64,000 nucleotides of DNA, taken from Bufo bufo. Taxonomy: Eukaryota > Chordata > Amphibia > Anura > Bufonidae. The position numbers and the translations under genes were made by a program. The notes under the pieces were generated by a model. It saw only the letters and a program-made list of their open reading frames with translations, was not told the DNA's origin and did not search any database. The DNA lies in contig NC_053392.1 of assembly GCF_905171765.1 (NCBI RefSeq), forward strand, positions 449,784,722 through 449,848,721, given 5' to 3'. Position 1 is the stretch's first letter. Each line of letters starts with the position of its first letter. Positions 26,570-37,049 of this stretch are shown here, piece by piece.

Positions 26570-27801
26570 CTAGCTTGTCTAGGGGTGAGACGCTTAGCTG
26601 ATTCGAGGTACAGAAGATTTTTGTGGTCCGTAATCACAGTGACGGGGTGGACTGCCCCCTCTAAAAAGTGACGCCATTCTTCAAACGCTAGTTTAATAGC
26701 TAATAGTTCCCTATTGCCAATATCGTAGTTCTTTTCTGCTGCAGATAGTTTTTTAGAAAAGAAAGCACAAGGACGCCATTTGCCAGGAGACGGACCCTGA
26801 GACAGCACCGCCCCCACTCCCACCTCTGACGCATCGACTTCAACAAAAAAAGGCTGAGAGACATCAGGTTGGACTAGTACAGGTGCTGAGGTAAACCTCT
26901 CTTTTAGAGAGGAAAAAGCAACTTTAGCGGCGTCAGACCATTTAGAAAAATCTGTCCCCTTCCTAGTCATGTCAGTAAGGGGTTTTACAATAACTGAATA
27001 ATTTTTAATGAATTTCCTATAGAAATTTGCGAAGCCCAAGAACCGTTGCAGTGCTTTGAGGTTCTCAGGAAGATCCCAATCTAAAATTGCCTGGACCTTC
27101 CTAGGATCCATTCGGAAACCTGAAGCAGATAAAAAATAACCTAGGAATTGTATCTCCTGAACGGCGAAGACACATTTTTAAATTTTAGCATATAATTTAT
27201 TCGTCCGTAGGACCTGCAGTACCTGTCTGACATGCACCTCATGTGTTTTCAGATCAGACGAATAAATTAAAATATCATCTACGTATATTACCACAAACCT
27301 GCCGATTAGATGACTAAAAATGTCATTAACGAAATGTTGAAAGACGGCAGGAGCATTGGTCAGACCGAAAGGCATAACTAGATTTTCATAATGCCCCTCA
27401 GGGGTGTTAAAAGCTGTCTTCCACTCATCCCCCTCCTTGATACGAATCAGATTGTAGGCCTCCCTAAGATCAAGTTTGGAGAACCACCTAGCACCCGCAA
27501 TCTGGTTAAACAGGTCAGGAATGAGAGGAAGAGGGTATGGGTCTCGGATTATCCGATTTAATTCGCGAAAATCTAGGCAAGGACGCAGGCCCCCATCTTT
27601 CTTTTTAACGAAGAAAAACCCTGCAGCCACGGGTGAAGAAGAGGGTCTGATGTGTCCCTTAGCCAAGCTCTCGGAGATATAATCTTTCATGGCTTGTTTC
27701 TCTGGACCCGAAAGATTATATAACCTGGTCTTGGGTAATTTTGCGCCGGGAATAAGGTTAACCGGGCAATCATAAGGACGGTGAGTGGTAACTTCTGACA
27801 A
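26458..27801 (-). pseudogene. Gypsy reverse transcriptase and RNase H
   Basis: The first frame (27801-27178) holds [58 protein letters not shown] and the catalytic [14 protein letters not shown] frameshift near 27178 leads to the second frame (27111-26458) with [20 protein letters not shown] (RT thumb) and RNase [39 protein letters not shown] and [18 protein letters not shown]. It then runs out of frame near 26560, before the integrase. The motifs are intact at residue level, so decay is recent or limited. Confidence 0.9.
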
Positions 27802-28313
27802 CCCTTTTCAGAAAAAACATCCTCAAAATCCGAAATAAATGTAGGTAGGGTAGTTATGGAGGCGACTAAGCAATTGCTATTCAAGCAATTTTCTCTGCAA
27901 TGCTCACTCCACTCCGATTTCTCCCTGGCCTGCCAATCCACCACTGGATTGTGCGCTACCAACCAGGGAAGGCCCAGCACTACCGGAGTGGGAAGCCCCT
28001 CCAGAACATAACATGAAAGCATCTCGTTATGGTGGTCCCCTACCCGAAGGTGTAAATTATGAACAATGTGGGTGAGGTTTCTCTGAGACAGAGGAGCAGA
28101 ATCAATAGCGAATATGGGAATAGGTCTCTGTAGTGTACAGAGAGACAAACCCATAGTGGGGGCAAAATGGGCATCTATCAAATTTACCCCTGCTCCACTG
28201 TCTAGAAAGAAAGAAATAGTCTCTGTCTTAACACCAAAAACAATAACCGCTGGCAACACAAATTGCGATGTACGTATGGAGGAAACATATACCCCCCGGC
28301 TGACATCCTCCAC
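27790..28313 (-). pseudogene. Gypsy aspartic protease
   Basis: The retropepsin motif FFLDSGAGVNLID occurs about 35 residues from the start of the segment, and the C-terminal motif VVLGLPWLVAHNPVVDW about 75 residues later. The frame shifts to that of RT near 27800. The order gag-protease-RT is normal for Ty3/gypsy. Confidence 0.85.
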
Positions 28314-28324
28314 ACAGCCTGGGC

Positions 28325-29152
28325 TTAGTAGTTTTCCGACGGTCTTTTGTTTCTGAGGAAAGAAGGACAGACATTAATGAAATGACCCCTCTCCCCACAA
28401 AAAAAAAAAACGCGAGCCTCAGGAGGACGGACCTGATGAGTAGTTCCTCCTAGCTGCATAGGCTCGTCTAAGTCCGTACAGACTAACTGCTGCTTGGGAG
28501 GGGTTACCAATTGCTCTGGTTTTTTCAACCTGTCCTTAAGGCGTCTATCTATTTGGATAGAAAGGGACATAACCGCATCAAGGGAAAAGGGGGTCTCATA
28601 TAATGCAAGCGCATCCTTAACCCTTTCGGATAACCCAGAGCAGAACTGACTCCTGAGAGCCGGGTCGTTCCATTGGGTATCCGTAGCCCACCTACGGAAG
28701 TCACAGCAATACTCCTCTACCGGCCGCTCTCCTTGTAGGAGTCTCCGTAATCTTGATTCAGCCAGTGCGACTCAGTCAGGGTCGTCATACATGAGACCCA
28801 AGGCCCCGAAAAACTCATCCACTGACCGAAGAGCCTGGGAATCAGTGGGTAAAGAGAACGCCCAGGACTGCGGGTCCCCCTGCAGCAGGGAAATAACAAC
28901 CCCCACCCGCTGTTCTTCATTACCAGAGGAGTAAGGGCGCAGTTTAAAATATAATTTACAGGCCTCACGGAATGTCAAAAACTTGTCCCTTCCCCCAGAA
29001 AATCTGTCAGGGAGAGCCTGGTTACCAGTAGCAACCGCTGGGCTTGCGGTCAGTTGTAATTGCTGCTGTTGCTGGAGGACCGACGCCTTCAATCCTGCCA
29101 CCTCCAAAGACAGGCCATGAAATTGTTTGGACAGAGCAGCAATTTGATCCAT
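28325..29152 (-). pseudogene. Gypsy gag
   Basis: ATG at 29152 opens with a short coiled-coil-like Gln-rich stretch and a capsid-like domain (PDRFSGGRDKFLTFREACKL and VVISLLQGDPQSWAFSL), stops in frame at 28772-28774, and continues in the same frame to 28325. The zinc knuckle reads FFCGERGHFINVC, in which the first Cys of CX2CX4HX4C appears to be Phe; it is encoded in a T-rich homopolymer, so the change may come from slippage. Confidence 0.85.
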
Positions 29153-29427
29153 ACTGGATTCTAAGTAGGTAAAAAAAAAAACATTTTTTTTTTTTTTACC
29201 TACCCAAAATAAGGGCCAGATATAATGTAATGACCGGCGTCACGCACAGGGAGGGAAAAGGGAAAGCCATGCCCAAGGGAGAGGGAAAGGTGGTGACCCC
29301 TGACTCACCTCGCCACAACTTGCTGTATGACCCTGAGTTCCTCAGGCTAAGAGTTTTAATTAACTCTGAGATACGGCGGCTCTAGGTACTACCTTCTGGT
29401 GAATTCAACACACAACATAAAGATACG

Positions 29428-30922
29428 GTGATGGAATACAGTCAACATCGTCTCTCCGAACGCCGGAAACTAACACACATCTGGACGTCAAAGGAGGCAG
29501 ACATTTTCATTAGAAACGGATCTGAAAATGACACGTCCCTGCAACAAGCAATTGGAACAAAAGAACTGGCGAATCTTTTCTTTAAACTTGAATCCTCTCT
29601 TGAAGAAGAGATTCAACACCATCTGGACCTGATATTACTTAGGACTTATCTTAGAGAATCTCTGGTCCCTCGTGGCCTACGCTGGAAATTAGAGAGTCCT
29701 TTTAAAAATGACCACGACTTCACTCGTGAGTGGGACAATTATATGCTGAATTGCGCCAGGGGTCTGATGGAACTCCTCTGCAATAAACGAGAATCTTTAT
29801 GCCAACAGTTGAAAGTGCAGATACAACAACAAAGTAACCATTTAACCACGTTCAATACACATACAGAATACACAAAGTATGATAGGCTTATTACAGGTCG
29901 ACTTCTCCAACTTGAGCGAGAAATCATTAATAAAAAAAAACTGCAAACTCTCTAGGGACAGATCAGACTTCTCTAATGATAATATTAAGTTCTGGTCTAA
30001 AAATAAGACAAATCCCCGAAATGCAGACATTCAGACCAATAGTAACATAAGCAAGAATATGAACAGTAACTCAACAACCCTAGAGAGAAAATCACAAGTG
30101 GTCCCCTCACCTGGGAACACCAATATTCACACACCCCAGGTGGCACCATCCACTCATAACATCCGGACATACACGAGATACCGTAGCAAATATTCTAAAC
30201 ATCAACTGGATAAACACCCACCCAGGAGAGTCCCGCCCACACCCCGCCCCTCTCGTGTTCACATACAACAACAACCCACCATAGTTAGACACCCACAGAC
30301 ACCTGCACCCATCATGAAGGAGACAGCCATATCACCCAAAACTCCCACTATCAATAAGGCAGGTAGACTACCTAAGACTTCACAGTCCACTTGTATCTTA
30401 CCCTCATCTGACCTACCCTTTTGGTTCACCCCTCCATCAATTCCGCCGTTACCGGTACTCTCTCTCCCTTCTAGTCCAACGTTGGACCTCTCCCAAGGCT
30501 GTCCCCTCAATCTTCCTCCCACGTCCTTTCCATCACTATCAACATCACTAAACTCCAAAGAGATTGAACTATCCCTTTTGGAAGATTCCCTCATCACTCT
30601 GCATAATACAAGTCACTCAGATGATATACAAACCTCTCCCCACTGTATTACTAACCGATCGACTTCTTTTTTATCGCTACCAGGGGCATTGACCCCGGAA
30701 GCAACGTATGTTCTCAAACAACCATCGGGCAGGTCAAAGATGATACCAGATTTCTTCAAGCCAAGGACAACCCTTCCCCCAAAGGGGCTAAAAAGAAAAA
30801 ATACAGGAGAGGAAGAAGAGGAGGAACAGGAACCCGCGGGACCGGAAGAAAAAACAACGGATGCGGAAGAACCGAAACAGAACCCACACAATCTGAAGAG
30901 GAACAAAACCTCACTACTGTAA
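29428..30922 (+). pseudogene. Penelope-like ORF1, unknown function, one frameshift
   Basis: Two overlapping frames (29428-29955 and the frame ending at 30922) read as one protein if the A-rich run at about 29931-29941 has changed length by one base. The first half (about 170 residues) is helical and charged, with no motif I recognise. The second is Pro/Ser/Thr-rich and low complexity, then ends in an acidic-basic tail with EEEEEEQEP. An N-terminal extra ORF is known in some Penelope-like elements, but its role is unclear. The end overlaps the upstream extension of ORF2 in another frame. The frameshift could be decay or a programmed slip. Confidence 0.6.
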
Positions 30923-30963
30923 AAATATTCAATCTCTCTGACTTTAGCCTCTCTGCACCACAG

Positions 30964-33234
30964 ATGTCAGTTCTTCAGAGGGGCTTATCCTTTTGCCCAG
31001 CAGAAAGGTACAATGATTTTGACCTTTTTGTGGATCTGAATACATTTATTAGGAACGTCACACTTCAAAGGCATTTCGCCATTCAATCCAAACTATCCAA
31101 GACAAAAGAAGAGGAACCCTTGGTAGACACAGGAGCAAAGGATACTCCTCATACTGATCTAAAACCTAAATCCACGTTTAACCCCACATACCACAGAGGA
31201 AACCATATCAACACCTTTTATTCCCTGGTGTCTAAAGAGTCAAGAAACATCAACAAGACGACCAAGGTCAAGAACAATCTAACGAAAGAGGAAAAAGATG
31301 CACTAAAAGAATTAAACAACAATGACCTTCTTGTGATCAGGAGCGCGGACAAGGGAGGTGGAATAGTTCTACAAAATAAAAATGACTATATAAAAGAAGC
31401 AAAGAAGATACTGAACGACCCTCTATATTATGAAGCCCTTTCATATAATCCAGCTACAGAAGATCAAAAGAAGTTGAATACCCTGCTGAAACAGGCTGAA
31501 GAAAATAAAATCATCACTAAAAAAGAAAAGGAGTACATAACAGTTAAACACCCAAATACAGCACTCTTTTACCACCTACCGAAGATGCATAAAAACAGCA
31601 AAAATCCTCCAGGTCGACCGATCATTTCGGGAGTAAACTCTCTCACCAGTAACCTCTCTCATTATGTAGATCTTTTTCTGCAAACCCACGTTACAAATCT
31701 CCCCTCCTATTTGAGAGATTCTACACAACTAATTAGTTCCCTTAAGAACATCATTTGGGAACCCCAATATAGTTGGCTTACATTGGATGTCGCAGCCCTC
31801 TACACGAATATCCCACACACAGCGGGCATTGAAACAGCAAAACATTTCCTAGGAATGGACGACCGTCTCTCCGATAAGCACAAGAAATTCATATTGGATG
31901 CGATTCACTTCATCCTTACACATAACACCTTTACTTTCGAAGGAAAAATCTATAGACAGCGAAACGGAACCGCAATGGGGACGCGCTTCGCGCCGAGCTT
32001 CGCCAACTTATACATGGGCTGCTTCGAGGATGAATTCATTTATTCCAGTCACAATTGGAGGAACAATATCATCTTTTACAAACGGTACATTGATGACCTC
32101 ATTGTGATTTGGAACGGCCCCAAAGAAGAAGCTCAGGCATTTGTCAACTATCTCAATACAAACAGATGGAACCTTTCATTCACCTCCAATATGACAACCA
32201 CGTCCATAGAATATCTAGACCTGATCCTTTATTCAGAGGACAAGACCATCAAGTCAAAGACATATTTCAAAAGGGTTGACGGAAATAGCTACCTGGACTA
32301 TAGGAGCGCCCACTATAAGAAGTGGAAAGACAATATCCCGTTCAGCCAATTCAAGCGCATCAGAAGGAATTGTACGGATGAGGACGACTTTCTCTCTCAG
32401 AGCAATATATTAAAGTCTAGGTTCACTAAGAAAAAATATCCAGAAAGAATTATACAAAATGCGTTTATGCGGGCAAAAAATCAAAGCCAGGAAGAATGCC
32501 TGAATATAAAAAAGAAAAACGGACGGACCGAAACATCCAAAAGTGCTAAATACAAGACATCTTTCATCACGACCTTCAATCCCAACCATGCAGCTCTGAG
32601 AACCATTCTATCAAAACATTGGCACATCTTGAAAGATGATCCATATCTGAAAGACTTGATACTATCAAAACCCCGTATCACCTTCAGGAGAGCAAAAACT
32701 CTGAAGAACATACTCGCACCAAGTAAACTCAAGAAGAAAAAGAACATCAATACAATTTCAGCCGGTCTAACATGCCAGCTGAAATTTAAAGGCAGCTATA
32801 AATGCAATCACAGACTTTGCAAATGCTGCGATAATATTTCAAACCGTGGCCAGTCCTTCAAGAGCAACGTAACGGGAGAGGAACATCCGATCAAAAGCCT
32901 CATGAATTGCTCATCAACCTATGTCATATACTTGATAGAATGTGAATGTGGGCTACAATATATAGGCCGCACCATCCAAACGCTAAGAGAAAGATTGAAT
33001 AAGCATCGATGGAATATCTCACGAGGCTACCTCCTACACAGTGTGTCCCGCCATTTTTTCACTACCCATAACAAAGATGCTTCAAAACTAATATTAACGC
33101 CAATTGAGATCGTTTTGGAAACAGCATCTGATAAATTCAGGACATTGCAGAAACGAGAGATGTATTGGATATTCAAACTCCAAACCCTGGAACCATATGG
33201 ACTTAACGAGTCCTTAGAGAGCAGATGCTTTTAA
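30964..33234 (+). CDS. Penelope-like reverse transcriptase with GIY-YIG endonuclease
   Basis: A 756-codon open frame from ATG 30964. The same frame is open further upstream through NLTTVKIFNLSDFSLSAPQ, a conserved Penelope N-terminal motif, so the true start may lie before 30964. RT motifs: IRSADKGGGIVL, FYHLPKMHKN then PGRPIISGVNS, WLTLDVAALYTNIPH, RNGTAMGTRFAPSFANLYMG and the catalytic FYKRYIDDLIVIW. A Cys-rich block CNHRLCKCC (about residue 617) precedes the GIY-YIG nuclease, YVIYLIECECGLQYIGRT, with Arg in LRERLNKHRWNI. The enzyme nicks target DNA and copies element RNA in place. No stop or frameshift is visible: this is the best-preserved retroelement ORF in the window. Confidence 0.93.
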   Translation: MSVLQRGLSFCPAERYNDFDLFVDLNTFIRNVTLQRHFAIQSKLSKTKEEEPLVDTGAKDTPHTDLKPKSTFNPTYHRGNHINTFYSLVSKESRNINKTTKVKNNLTKEEKDALKELNNNDLLVIRSADKGGGIVLQNKNDYIKEAKKILNDPLYYEALSYNPATEDQKKLNTLLKQAEENKIITKKEKEYITVKHPNTALFYHLPKMHKNSKNPPGRPIISGVNSLTSNLSHYVDLFLQTHVTNLPSYLRDSTQLISSLKNIIWEPQYSWLTLDVAALYTNIPHTAGIETAKHFLGMDDRLSDKHKKFILDAIHFILTHNTFTFEGKIYRQRNGTAMGTRFAPSFANLYMGCFEDEFIYSSHNWRNNIIFYKRYIDDLIVIWNGPKEEAQAFVNYLNTNRWNLSFTSNMTTTSIEYLDLILYSEDKTIKSKTYFKRVDGNSYLDYRSAHYKKWKDNIPFSQFKRIRRNCTDEDDFLSQSNILKSRFTKKKYPERIIQNAFMRAKNQSQEECLNIKKKNGRTETSKSAKYKTSFITTFNPNHAALRTILSKHWHILKDDPYLKDLILSKPRITFRRAKTLKNILAPSKLKKKKNINTISAGLTCQLKFKGSYKCNHRLCKCCDNISNRGQSFKSNVTGEEHPIKSLMNCSSTYVIYLIECECGLQYIGRTIQTLRERLNKHRWNISRGYLLHSVSRHFFTTHNKDASKLILTPIEIVLETASDKFRTLQKREMYWIFKLQTLEPYGLNESLESRCF

Positions 33235-34807
33235 ATGGCCCGATTTAAATGACACCATCCTGAACATCCCAGTGCCCCCCATTACACTTATGCCTCCCCC
33301 CCCCCACCCAGCCCAACCACTTTCCACATATACACTCCTGGCATACCCCTCTGTTCCTTCCTCCCCCCCTTCATCCCACACTCAGTGGGCTCATCTACGA
33401 TAAATGCCATCCTCAGTCCACTTATTATCCCCTTCCTTACACACCTACATTAAAACCCATTCTCCCTTGCAGGATGCTTATGTCTTCACGTCCTTCCCTC
33501 CCTCCCACCCGCTGTTATCATTTCATCCTGCAAAATAAATCCTTCTCCACATCACTTCCCTTTGAACCCACAGCTACAACTATTGGTTTTAACATCTATC
33601 TGGAATCTTTTGGCATTGCGTTTCTCTGACAGTCACACACATGCTGATCCCAGCTTCATTTTCTATCCACGCAACTGAACTTCGTTCCCCCTCCCTGCCG
33701 CTGTCCAGCTCTCCCCCTTCTGTCTCTCCGTGCGCCGCTGGTGACTCCGCCCCTCCAGGGACGCTCCTCCAATGAAGTGTGTCAGGCCCTCCCACACAAG
33801 CCTTTTTTTACCTACAGCAGCGCGCGCTACAACAGGTCAACGTCCTCCTCGTGTCATTCGGATTCAGCAGCAACAGCTCTGCTGATCCGATCCAGGTATG
33901 TTACACTCCGACATTTGAGTCCATTTCCTCAATTCCAGCAGTTATATCCTCAAATTTCACTATGGTCTACCGAACATATGACTACATCTTTAGCCCCTGC
34001 TTGTCAGTCCCTATGCCTACCTGAATTAATTATATATACATACATGTCCATCTATTCATTCATATTTATTTATATTCTTCTAGCCTCTTGCTCTGTTGGC
34101 AACAATACTCAGATATGTGTCGTTTTTCATCTCTAAGTAGAAACTATATTTATTATATTATATTTTTTTTCCTTGGGGCCCATATCACCTTTTTAGAACA
34201 TGATACTAATCTAGTATAGATCTGTCTAGGTTATTTGTTTATTCCTGGCATAATACAGTAGTTTCTTATTCCAGCAGCGGACAATTATTTACCACTGGTC
34301 TCTAAAACTACTATCCCCTAAATATGTGCACTAATGGTCATTAGACAAATTTTATATAGATGCATTTTTTCTGTTTTATTATTCATTTATTTATTTATTT
34401 TTTTTCCCCTTATATATATATATATATATATGTATTTCATAATCAGATTTTATTCTATGCATTTATTTTTATACACTAGTATTGATCAATTTTTATTTTC
34501 ATCCTCACATGTATTCATATATATTTATTTATATACACGTATATTTTTTTATATACCATTTTATAATTATCATTATATTATCGTTTCCTTATATGGATGG
34601 GTACACCTGCATTGTGACTTTCCATATATGTGTCCTTTTTTACTAATCCACCTTTTAGACTTGATAAAGGGGTCCCCAGTACCCCGAAACGCGTTGTCTA
34701 TGAATAAAATGAAAATAGCTGAAACCTAAATACTGTCTATGACCGGTTGTGTCAGTGCGCCTCCCAAGGTCCACACGTTGGACATAAAGTTCAGCGTCTC
34801 GTTTCTT
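33235..34807 (+). other. Penelope-like 3' region
   Basis: No gene. It has pyrimidine-rich stretches (33290-33740), T/A-rich sequence with a (TA)n run at about 34412-34431, and ends with the hammerhead-like block and about 110 bases after it. The short frames here have no motifs. Confidence 0.6.
34660..34698 (+). ncRNA. Hammerhead-ribozyme-like motif at Penelope 3' end
   Basis: The order CTTGATAA, then GGGG-loop-CCCC, then GAAAC and GCGTTGTC follows the hammerhead layout (CUGAUGA, stem II, GAAA, stem III or cleavage region). The core CUGAUGA is changed to UUGAUAA, so activity is doubtful. Hammerhead ribozymes are known in the repeated ends of Penelope-like elements. Confidence 0.45.
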
Positions 34808-35362
34808 CTCACCTTGCGGCTTACGTCCCTAGACGGGTTCCTCACCCGTGCGGCGATCACGTGCCTAAACCCTGGCTTTCCCTAGAATGAGCCCTAGATA
34901 GTGAACGGTGGGATCGCTAGTCCGCACCACTGACACTAAGAGGGAAACACCAGGGAGAGGACAGACAATACAGACAAACACATACACCCAGGTGGGCGAC
35001 CACAGCAGACCACAAAGGTCCAACTGGGATCCGGAGAGTAACGTTCTGGACCAACTACCAGAGAACGCAGCAACACAGCTCCAGAGGGTCAGTATAGAAG
35101 TCCAGGCAGGAAGCTCTATATCTGGCAACCAGAGAAGTGTGAGAGGGGAATATAAGGAGGTTGGGAGTGCTGGATAAGGAACAGCTGAGGAGAAGGAGCT
35201 ACGGATCCCTGAGTGAGCCAAAAAGGGTTGCAAAGCAAACCCAGAAAGCTACCATAAGGAAACAGCCCTATATTACATAGAGCGCTCAGCCAACCGCTGC
35301 GACTTCCTGACCCTGGGTATAACGGAGTCAGGCGTGGTTCTTGACACCCTCGTGACACCTTG

Positions 35363-35531
35363 GCCTCGTCTATGAGCGAATCTAATCCAGAATGAAAGTG
35401 CTGAATTGGGGCACGGGCGTGCCTGACTGATCCGCGTCGGGCATTTCCTGAAAAATAAATCGCAAAATTAGAACAGGAGAGAGCGTCCGTGGCCCTATTC
35501 TGTTCGCCTGAAATGTGGACGCAGCGCATGT
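35363..35531 (-). CDS. Ngaro/DIRS RNase H end and linker to recombinase
   Basis: The minus-strand segment encodes HMRCVHISGEQNRATDALS, the end of RNase H, then a linker with IQHFHSGLDSLIDEAK. It is bounded by the LINE (35541) on one side and the gypsy element (35357) on the other. Its frame matches RT-RNase H at 44441 and the recombinase at 24603. Confidence 0.88.
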
Positions 35532-35739
35532 GGAAATTGTAGTGGGGGGGCGGAGCTAACTGCTGAGGAGAGAGGACGCACTGAACTGCAGCTCCTGCTC
35601 TATTTAAAGAATCTAAAGGCATCAAGCCATCAAAAGAACCAAAAAGCATTTTTAAACGCTATCCTACAACAGATCCACTCTTGCTGGATATAAATATCCG
35701 TTCATCGGACTCACAACTCAATCCGGTAGGATATATAAA

Positions 35740-36520
35740 GTTGCGGCCTACTAAAGCCTGAATCGCGTAGGCCGGACGGCCGGCTGCCAAGAGAGATATC
35801 TCCTCAAATAACATCTCGGAGGAGACCTTCTCCACAAAGTAATAAAACCGGAGGACAAGGAGAAGCCACAACTACAAGATTGCCGCCGGCGGTACCGTTT
35901 AATACGGCCTGAAGCTGAAATAGAGGATGCGGCCTGCTAAAGCCAGGGGAGCGCGGACCAGCCGACTAACTCCCAGGAGCGGTGAGTCTATAAAATATAG
36001 CCTGGTGAGGTCCCCCATACACAGTCCATAAACCCGGAGGACTGAAAGAAGCGTCCGATCGCTACCGCAGTCATACTCGAGGTGAAACAAGCCTCTGCAG
36101 CAGCGCCGGACGTCGCGGCCTAGTCCGGGCCCAAGACCGCGGACTAAAGTTATAATTCCCGAACGCTACCTCACGGCGAAGGGACAAATTTACAAGAAAT
36201 AATAAAACCGGAGGATAAGGAGAAGCCTCCACTACAAGATCGCCGATGTAATTCATCCCTCCTGAAGTGCTGTATTATGAGGCCTGAAGTTTGAAAAAGA
36301 CGCGGCCTACTGAAGCCAGAGAGACACGGACCAGCCGGCTGACTGCAAGTCTCTAAACTATACTCCGGGGGGGTCCCTCTATATAATCTAACAAGACCGG
36401 AGGAAGGAGAGAAGCCTCCGATCAACACCACAGCTGATTTCCCGGTAAATCTCGCCTCCTCTGCAGCGCAAGACACCGCGGCCTAGTCCGGATCCAAGAC
36501 CGCGGCCTAAAGTTATAACC
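35740..36520 (+). promoter_or_regulatory. Tandem about 360-bp monomers in LINE 5' UTR
   Basis: Landmarks recur with period 360-363: AATAAAACCGGAGGA at 35841 and 36201, and GCCTAGTCCGG at 36118 and 36481; 'acggaccagccg' and 'ctcctctgcagc'-like words are also shared. About two units are present, GC-richer than the ORFs. Mouse L1 elements have similar promoter monomers, so an internal-promoter role is likely by analogy only. Confidence 0.65.
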
Positions 36521-37049
36521 TACGCCCGCCGCCACGCGCAGCCGGGACAAAGAAGACGCCGGATCACTGTAAACAGGCCCGGAATAAAAGATACATCCAG
36601 AGTCTACCCAAGACAGCTCCAACTGAATGTCCAGCTGATGCTGCAGACGCCGGCAATAGAATCGTATGGCGGAGTCCTTACCTGACAATCTGATCAGAAG
36701 ACCCAGTAGAATCCTGCGATCATCTCTCCTACTGGTGTGGTGAAGACACAGGAGCGGGTGAGTCTTAAACATACTTGCAAGTATAGCCCCGCTGCTCCCC
36801 GCTTCCTAACAGAAGTGCTTTGAAGTGTTCACGCCATATATGAGAGCCTTTAGTACATAAATGCCGTCCTCTAATACCCAAAACTAAAGCACATATGTTG
36901 TGATGGAGAATATGTATTCCCATTAATCTAATATGAAGAAACCTTCTCCCACAAAGTGAAATTCTAACAACCCATTGTCTCTACACCCCTCATCTCAAAG
37001 CATTAGTGACAATTGAAATTAATACCTGATTTGTGCAATAGAGCAAGGT

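Larger units (their letters stand above)
29311..34807 (+). mobile_element. Penelope-like retroelement (EN+ type, GIY-YIG)
   Basis: A 5.5-kb insertion into the gypsy 5' LTR, with a 7-bp duplication CTCACCT. It contains an upstream ORF1, a long RT/GIY-YIG ORF and a 3' region with a hammerhead-like motif at 34660-34698. No LTR or poly(A) is seen. Vertebrate Penelope-like groups include Neptune and Poseidon; the Cys-rich block before the nuclease suggests Neptune, which is a guess without alignment. Confidence 0.9.
24609..35357 (-). mobile_element. Chromodomain Ty3/gypsy element (chromovirus-type) with both LTRs
   Basis: Two LTRs, 24609-25170 and 29226-35357 (the latter split by a Penelope-like insertion), enclose gag, protease, RT, RNase H, integrase and chromodomain in minus-strand order. 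LTRs start TGTCACGAGG and end CATTACA on the minus strand. A 5-bp duplication CCTTG flanks the element (24604-24608 and 35358-35362). It disrupts the Ngaro polyprotein between RNase H and recombinase. Several frameshifts make it defective. Confidence 0.92.
29226..35357 (-). repeat. 5' LTR of gypsy element, split by Penelope-like insertion
   Basis: Parts 29226-29310 and 34815-35357 align with the 3' LTR at 24609-25170. The 7-bp CTCACCT is present on both sides of the insert (29304-29310 and 34808-34814). This copy has 87 extra bases (35205-35291) relative to the 3' LTR and differs at scattered sites. Confidence 0.88.

Noticed and set aside
34334..34729. A 131-codon hydrophobic frame in the Penelope 3' region
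   Set aside because: Composed of Phe/Ile/Tyr from TA-rich sequence; no signal or domain pattern.
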